Origin: Terebella lapidaria
Taxonomy: Eukaryota > Annelida > Polychaeta > Terebellida > Terebellidae
Assembly: GCA_949152475.1 (NCBI GenBank)
Contig: OX424564.1
Location: 33,416,165 to 33,480,164 of the forward strand
DNA length: 64,000 nt
Reading direction: 5' to 3'
Shown here: positions 58,325-64,000 of the stretch, piece by piece
How the letters are laid out: each line of letters begins with the position of its first letter
How positions within the stretch are numbered: position 1 is the first letter of the stretch
The notes under the pieces: generated by a model
The model's database searches: none
What the model was told of the DNA's origin: nothing
What the model saw: only the letters and a program-made list of their open reading frames with translations
Made by a program: the position numbers and the translations under genes

Positions 58325-58950
58325 GTTGTGGATTCACAACCTCATTTTCAAGGTCAGAGCACAAAATGGCTAATATCTCGCTTATTATCGACTTTACAGC
58401 TTAGGAATCCCTAGTGAACATATAGGGAATGATATATTCTGAATATTTCAGTGACCTTGAATTTGACCTTATTTTCAAGGTCAGAGAACAAAATGGCTAA
58501 TATCTCGCTTATTATCATGATTATCGACTTTACATCTTAGGAATCAATAGTGAACATATTGGAAATGATATATGCTGAATATTCAGGTGACCTTGAATTT
58601 GACCTCTGACCTCACACAAAATGGCTAATATCTCACCTATTATCGACTTTACAGCTTAGGAATCCATAGTGAACATATAGGGAATGATATATTCTGAATA
58701 TTTCAGTGACCTTGAATTTGACCTTATTTTCAAGGTCAGAGAACAAAATGGCTAATATCTCGCTTATTATCATGATTATCGACTTTACATCTTAGGAATC
58801 AATAGCGAACATATTGGAAATGATATACGGTATGCTGATTATTCTCGTGACCTTGAATTGACCAGTGACCTTATTTCAAGGTCATGGGACAGAAGGCTAA
58901 AATCTAAAATATATATTGTCAGGTAACCTTTCTTAGCCCTTGGACTAATT
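58325..58950 (+). mobile_element. C-family fragment with intact 3' end
   Basis: About four units (CTCGCTTATTATCGACTTTA, CAAGGTCAGAG), two of which form a ~300 bp duplicate, then TGTCAGGTAACCTTTCTTAG and CCCTTGGACTAATTTTTT. Probably within the first intron of CNEP1R1. Confidence 0.7.
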
Positions 58951-59636
58951 TTTTCTTGTATACTAGTGTTGTTTGCTATGTAATACTTGTGACTTGCTAT
59001 TTTGTGGCAATTTTCTTCAAATCTACCTGATAAGTAGCCTTCCATGTGTAGAATATGTAGCCTTCCCTTATGATGTGTATAAATTGTACCCTTCTCTTGT
59101 AACGTGTATAAATTCCGTTGCTGTTGAACCACCATTCTGTGCATGGTGGCTATATTGATTCACTGATGGGTCATTTTTGTTTACCAAAATTTTGTTAATA
59201 TCTCTTTTTAGGTGTTTCCAGCAATAGGAAAAACATAACATTTTGCCATTACAAATATCTTTGGTTATTGTCTTTGAATGATCATGATAATAGGGGCAAT
59301 ACAAGTCAGGAATATTCAAATACTCTACCCCTTGACTCAGCTCAAGGGGTAGATCATTGTCCAAAGTGTGATCCACGACATCAGCGGTCTTTACAATACT
59401 TACTCGGCTCATTACATGACACAAACAATGGTGAAAGACTTGGTTGTTGGTATTTTAATGAAACTGTCTCAGCTCCTCGACTCAGGGGGATACATCTCGG
59501 TGGTTGTCAGCGACCGGAGAACATCTAGTTATTGATAATCATTTTGGTATTAACATGATTAACATGTTACGTTTTACATTGTATACCGGTATTCAGGTTT
59601 TCTATCAGTTTAAAAAGAATCCTCTTGTATTTGCAG

Positions 59637-62264
59637 ATTTGAAGGCGTTTGAGCGGAGATTGACAGAAGTGATTACTCAGCTTCAACCAGCCACAGGCAG
59701 ATGGAGATGTGTGTACATATACATGTATTTAGACTTTAACATTCATTGGAGATCATTCTCGGATATCTTGTTGTGTTGAAGATAGATAATTGTTCTGGAT
59801 TATTTTTTTCTGATACATAATTGTATCTGTGGATGACAACTCGGAGATACCCGGTACATGTACTATATGGTTTTATCAGGGTTAGTTGTCTATGCTGTAT
59901 TCCTATTGATTTTCACGAGAGTCGGACAGTCCCAGATTTTATGACCAAATAATGTCATAATCAAATATTCAAAGGTCTAATGCTGGTTTTAAGGTCAATT
60001 CATTTGGGGGAAATGGATGTAGGGATTGATTGTAAGTACATTGTATCTGTGCACAGGATAGAGTTCATTTGCTGTCCCTATGTGTGATGTTCACCACAGC
60101 GTACCTACATGACGTATGAATATGATGAACTGAAGTGATAAACTACAGTTAACTACATGTAGCATGAAGCCACTAGTTTTTCTTTTCTGACTCAGTCATC
60201 GGTCATGCTTTGTTACTGAATGTGTATCATTAATTTGTTTGAAAGCAAGTTGACTTGCAGGTAATTGATGTGTAAACACTGATAAGCTGACAGTTGATAT
60301 AATATACATTGTATGATCCATTATAAGTATTTTTTTGATAGCTGTAATGTGCACTGAACTTGTGCCGTTGACTACTTGCAGTACTTCTGGTCTTGATGAC
60401 GGTGTGCACGGCCAGCGGAGCCTGGAGCTGGCTCCTCGACCCCGACACGTCACAGGTTTGAGACCCGCACCCTGCACCACTTATAGTATCAGGGATCATA
60501 TAAACTAGCATAGGCAACTTATTACTACAATGTAGTACCCAAATTGTGAACATCAAATGTCATTCACGAATTGAAATAATGATAAGGGCATGAATGCATT
60601 GGGTGAGGATGGGGCTAATATTTATTGACAGAGATCTATACATTTTACATACCGGTACGTAGATTTGTGTGTTGCGTTTGTACGTAATGTATATTGCAAT
60701 CATGCAGTGTTTTATTATCTACATCTACTCTTTGCAGGTCTCCTTTGTTCAGTCACTCTGGAATCATCCAATATTCACAGTCAGCTGCATAACTCTGATC
60801 GTTCTGTTTTTATGTGGGATACACAAACGAGTTGTGGCACCGTCTATGTATCCTTTCAACATTCCGCTTTCATCTCGAATTTAGTTTTGATTATTAAATA
60901 GCTATATGACATGTATGATGTTGATTGTAGAAGTTAGCATTAGGTTACCTGTTGCTGACCTATTGGCCTGGCGTTGTGCAGGTCATTAACACTTTTTGTG
61001 GCCGAAATTTTGCACAGAAATACCTGAAAGTAATTCAAGCGGGAGGTATGTGATTGTTAAAAATAATGTGGGTAGGTGAGATTTTGTGACTGTAATAACA
61101 ATATTAACATATTAATTAGGCACCACTAATACACATGTACGTGTATCGCTAACTTACCGAATATCAACATACAGAAGATACAGAAGACGAATACGTGGAT
61201 GATGAAATCATCAGTAATTATCAGTAACGGTGGGGAATCCGTGAGAAATCCGCACCGTCACTAGGGACTCCACAACACTTCAAGATACATGTAGAACTAA
61301 AACTTTGGCATGTGTATTCGAATGAGAAATCATATATGTATGTGACGGTTTTAGTAGTGATCGTGAATTTGACCATTGTTGACACTTGACCGTCTATACC
61401 TTGGAAGGTCAAAATGGCCTTCCTTGTCAAAAAACGATGATTTTTGCTCTGTGCCATTTTCTCAAAAAGCGGTTCAAGAACCTTTTGTTTTCTCTTCTTG
61501 TGTTGTGTATAACTTTCTTTACCAAAGTCAGCAGTCTGCAGATGGTGACCTTTTTGATTTTACAACAGATTGACCCTCGAAAAATGTCACTATCTGTTTT
61601 ATAAGCCATTAGCTGCCAAAAAAAACGTTTTTTCCCACTGAAAATCCTTAAAAATTGGCACATTCGAATTAAATGGTGACCTTGAATTTGACCTTCATGA
61701 CCTTGAAAGGTCAAAACGACAATATTTGGTGGGGAAAAAAGTTCTCGCTTAACATTGTACATATTTCCGGTAACCTTTCTGGGCCCTTGGACAAAATTTT
61801 TCCAAAGACAGTTGCAGTGTTTTGCAAGAAGACAAAAAATGGATGTTGTCCTTAACTCAGCTTGCCAGCATATCATCACGCTGTCGCCAAGTGCTAGCTG
61901 ATTACAACATGTCCTGTGATGATGTATGTATCACAAATTACACCAGTTTGCTAAGGTTTCTGTGAGTGCAAACTTCAAAACAAAATCTCATGCTATGACA
62001 TACAGTAAACATGTATATCCAAGAACATTTCTAATATATAGGGGCCTATTCATGAAATTTATTGGCCTAATTTTGTGATATTGATTGCACATCACATTTT
62101 ATGAGATTATATGATTTAATATACTCTTTACGTTTAACATGTTTAATACTGATATGAAAAAAATATTTGTAGTCTCTCAACATGCTCAATAAATATATAG
62201 TGTACTTGTATGTATTCACTTTCAGACTGGGAAGCTCATACTGAAGCCTCGCCCCACTTCTTGA
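59637..62264 (+). CDS. CNEP1R1: Nuclear envelope phosphatase-regulatory subunit 1 (CNEP1R1/TMEM188), exons 2-6
   Basis: Exons: 59637-59708, 60382-60455, 60738-60847, 61869-61923, 62226-62264 (TGA 62262-62264). All have AG/GT borders and join in one frame, giving 116 residues from [20 protein letters not shown] onwards. Continuing pieces are [69 protein letters not shown] and [12 protein letters not shown]. These match the human 125-aa protein along its length, including both membrane segments ([13 protein letters not shown] region and [15 protein letters not shown]) and the HKRVVAP loop. The protein holds the phosphatase CTDNEP1 at the nuclear envelope/ER and helps it activate lipin. The short first exon (phase 1) is missing from this list; see 57467-58324. 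Intron 4 of this model contains a C-family element. Confidence 0.95.
60943..61800 (+). mobile_element. Old C-family element inside a CNEP1R1 intron
   Basis: TTAGGTTACCTGTTGCTGAC plus CTATTGGCCTGGCGTTGTGC at the 5' end, AAATTTTGCACAGAAATACC, TTCTCAAAAAGCGGTTCAAG, GACCTTGAATTTGACCTTCA, and TTTCCGGTAACCTTTCTGGG CCCTTGG at the 3' end. More diverged than the copies at 15 and 40 kb but complete in outline. Confidence 0.65.
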
Positions 62265-62560
62265 CTTTGACATGATTTCATCAACTCCCATCTTGTTATA
62301 GTAACTGGCATTATTTGTGGCGTACCACTGGTATTTGATTGAAATATGGTCTACTTATTGCCACAAAGATTACATTTGGCTTGAATGTGAACTGATTTAT
62401 GAGTGCAAATATTTTTTCTTTTTCATGTTTTGTTTTCATGTAAACATCTGAAATGTTTATAACGAAATAGTGAACAGTTGCATCGCAGTGTGAAATATGT
62501 CATCAGTGAAATATATGTTTGGAATTTAAAAGAAAAATGTTTTATGTACATTCTCTTTTG
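62265..62560 (+). other. Probable 3' UTR of CNEP1R1
   Basis: AT-rich with no ORF. No clear AATAAA on the plus strand was found. Confidence 0.4.
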
Positions 62561-62589
62561 TTTATTTTATACATCACCAATCTAAACTA

Positions 62590-62757
62590 CTACATGCTCC
62601 TTTTCAATCCTTTGGATCGTTCTGGATAGAAATTCGCGTACTGAAAGCTAGGCACGATCGTCTGCCTGCATGACTCGAGCGCTCCTTTTGCAGCCAAAAC
62701 CGCCGCGCATATGCGCGCGCAGCTGCGCAGAAGCTTCACTTTTCTGTCCACCGCCAT
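62590..62757 (-). CDS. Short ORF of 55 aa with promoter-like start context, unknown
   Basis: ATG at 62757, TAG at 62592-62590. The start is embedded in AAAAATGGCGGTGG, the YY1-type motif that often straddles housekeeping start codons. NRF1-like GCGC palindromes (CTGCGCGCGCATATGCGCGG) lie within the ORF. AATAAA is at 62566-62561, 24 nt after the stop. The protein begins MAVDRKVKLLRSCARICAAV and continues with a basic C-terminus; no family recognised. It is convergent with CNEP1R1. It could equally be a first exon or non-coding. Confidence 0.35.
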   Translation of the reverse strand: MAVDRKVKLLRSCARICAAVLAAKGALESCRQTIVPSFQYANFYPERSKGLKRSM

Positions 62758-62899
62758 TTTTGCTTGGCAGCTTTGGATTTTGGTTCCCGGTGAATTCGTA
62801 AAACTTAGTCTGCAAATTATTGATTTGTATAGCCAGTTCACCCTATTATCGTCCATCCGTCGTACTTGATAGTGTACTTGTTGTTTACATCTATCATTA

Positions 62900-63717
62900 G
62901 GCCTTTATTATTTGAATACTTGTTTAACGAAAAAAAACAGTTCGAAAAAAATGAGGTCGGTCGGTCGGGCAGAATAAAAAAAAAGTGTGTTTGGAAATCT
63001 GGGTCGGTTGATCGCTAAGAAAAAAAACACCCCCAACATATTTTATTCAACTTTCAAGTTTATTTCTTCCCTCAATTGAACAGGAATTCCAATATTCAGA
63101 TTAAAAACTACTAAACGGCCTTCAAATGTGAATATTCAGCCTTGGACAATTGAATACGAGTACTAGTATGTTATTCATCAAACATTTATTTTAATTTTAT
63201 ACATTTGTACCTCCCAAAATGCGTTTTCCATCAAACAAGTAAAACTGAATACTCAAACCTATTATGTGATGCCCCAAATAACTCTCATTTAATCCAAAAA
63301 TCCAATTGGAATGATGTTGACCTAGTTGATGACTAGTCCTATCAACAATTTGTTGGGCTCCTTGAGATATTGACATCATGTACTAGTGATGTTCTACGGA
63401 ACAACATGGACCTGTGTGTTATATGGTGTTTTATTGCTCGGTGGCTGCAAGCTAACTGAAAAGTGGTACATGTACATAAACACTACAGTAAGACATCTGG
63501 ATCAGCTTATAGTTTGAAGAGTGGACTCTGTACCCGTGGTAAAGTGACAAACTGTAGCTGTATTATGTATGTGCCAGTACCAGAAATTTTACGGTTGGTC
63601 GCCAGTCGGTCGGTCAAATAAAAAAAAAATATTTAAAAACGCCAATTTTATTTTCTGTCGGCGATTTTACAGTGCAGTCGGCGGCTTTGTTACACAAGTA
63701 TTCAAAAAATAAAGGCC
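62900..63717. mobile_element. PIF/Harbinger-like MITE, 818 bp, TTA target duplication
   Basis: Left end GGCCTTTATTATTTGAATAC and inverted right end (complement GGCCTTTATTTTTTGAATAC), flanked by TTA at 62897-62899 and 63718-63720. Subterminal CGGTCGGTCGG repeats occur at both ends. The interior has no transposase. Confidence 0.8.
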
Positions 63718-63857
63718 TTAGTTCTACGTTAATTTTCATTGTCATATACTGTAGTTTATATATTCGTAGTCCTCTTAGGGTTCTTTTTCAGCACAGTCTC
63801 AGGTTTGCTTATTTTGCCCGCCCTGTTACTGTGTGTGGTTAGTTCCCTTTGGTGATC

Positions 63858-64000
63858 ATGACTTCACAATCCTCCCTTGGTACCGGGGCCATGGACGAAC
63901 GTCCGTGCCCGAAGTGTCTGGTCAATACCCTCCGAGGAGGGGAGAAACACAGCTTGTGTTTCGACTGTTTGGACCATGGCCCGGTATCTATGGAGGATTT
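63858..64000 (+). mobile_element. Start of a retroelement gag-like ORF (fossil or intact not decidable; cut by window edge)
   Basis: The frame from ATG at 63858 reads MTSQSSLGTGAMDERPCPKC and continues to HSLCFDCLDHGPVSMED. The CxxC...HxxCxxC pattern near the N-terminus is seen in the first ORF of DIRS/Gypsy-like retroelements of marine animals. Only 47 codons are visible, so the family is uncertain. Confidence 0.45.

Overview
This is a 64 kb piece of an animal nuclear genome: short exons with GT/AG introns, intronless bZIP genes, LINE fragments, many MITEs and large minisatellite-bearing elements. The genes are bilaterian. The TACATGTA/ACCGGT-rich background and the abundance of rolling-circle elements with ~150 bp tandem cores suggest a marine invertebrate (lophotrochozoan or lancelet-like). 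I cannot fix the phylum from sequence alone.

Layout. (1) 0.3-9.8 kb, minus strand: the 5' half of a membrane-anchored PEP-synthase/rifampicin-phosphotransferase-like gene. Eleven exons join in frame, a twelfth carries the ATP-binding motif RSSAAG, and the gene runs off the left edge. (2) 9.8-20.3 kb: gene-free repeats (hAT-like MITE, G/C-run minisatellites, a palindromic CATACGTATG array, hairpin-ended elements). (3) 20.6-26.5 kb: the regulatory core, a C/EBP alpha/beta-type gene (minus) head-to-head with a C/EBP gamma gene (plus), ATGs 3.4 kb apart. The first has a TATA box, CRE-like sites and upstream ORFs. (4) 26.5-35.5 kb: two inverted-repeat elements (0.88 and 3.1 kb), a LINE RT fragment and unclassified DNA. 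(5) 35.5-57.5 kb: about 22 kb of nested and tandem repeats built from two hairpin-ended, Helentron-like families (called 'E' and 'C' here), including a 5.2 kb tandem duplication. (6) 59.6-62.3 kb, plus strand: CNEP1R1, five clear coding exons plus a tentative first exon at 57.8 kb. (7) 62.5-64 kb: a tiny minus-strand ORF, a Harbinger-like MITE and the start of a retroelement ORF.

The E family has a 5' palindrome (TTAGGGCATTTCGGCCCGAA...), a T-run, ~400 bp of unique sequence, an array of 147-148 bp units (types A and B) and a 3' hairpin followed by CTAG at a TT target. The C family starts with a GGTTACCGGACC.../...GGTAACC palindrome, carries ~130 bp units full of TCAAGGTCA and TGACCTTTGACCT motifs, and ends with a small AGCC/GGCT hairpin. 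These two families account for most of the ORF-like open frames in the window, which I regard as non-coding.

How the genes might work together: the two C/EBP genes encode bZIP proteins of families known to heterodimerise, and the head-to-head order is the order of vertebrate CEBPA and CEBPG. CNEP1R1 (lipin phosphatase regulator) and the PEP-synthase-like gene have no evident functional link to them.
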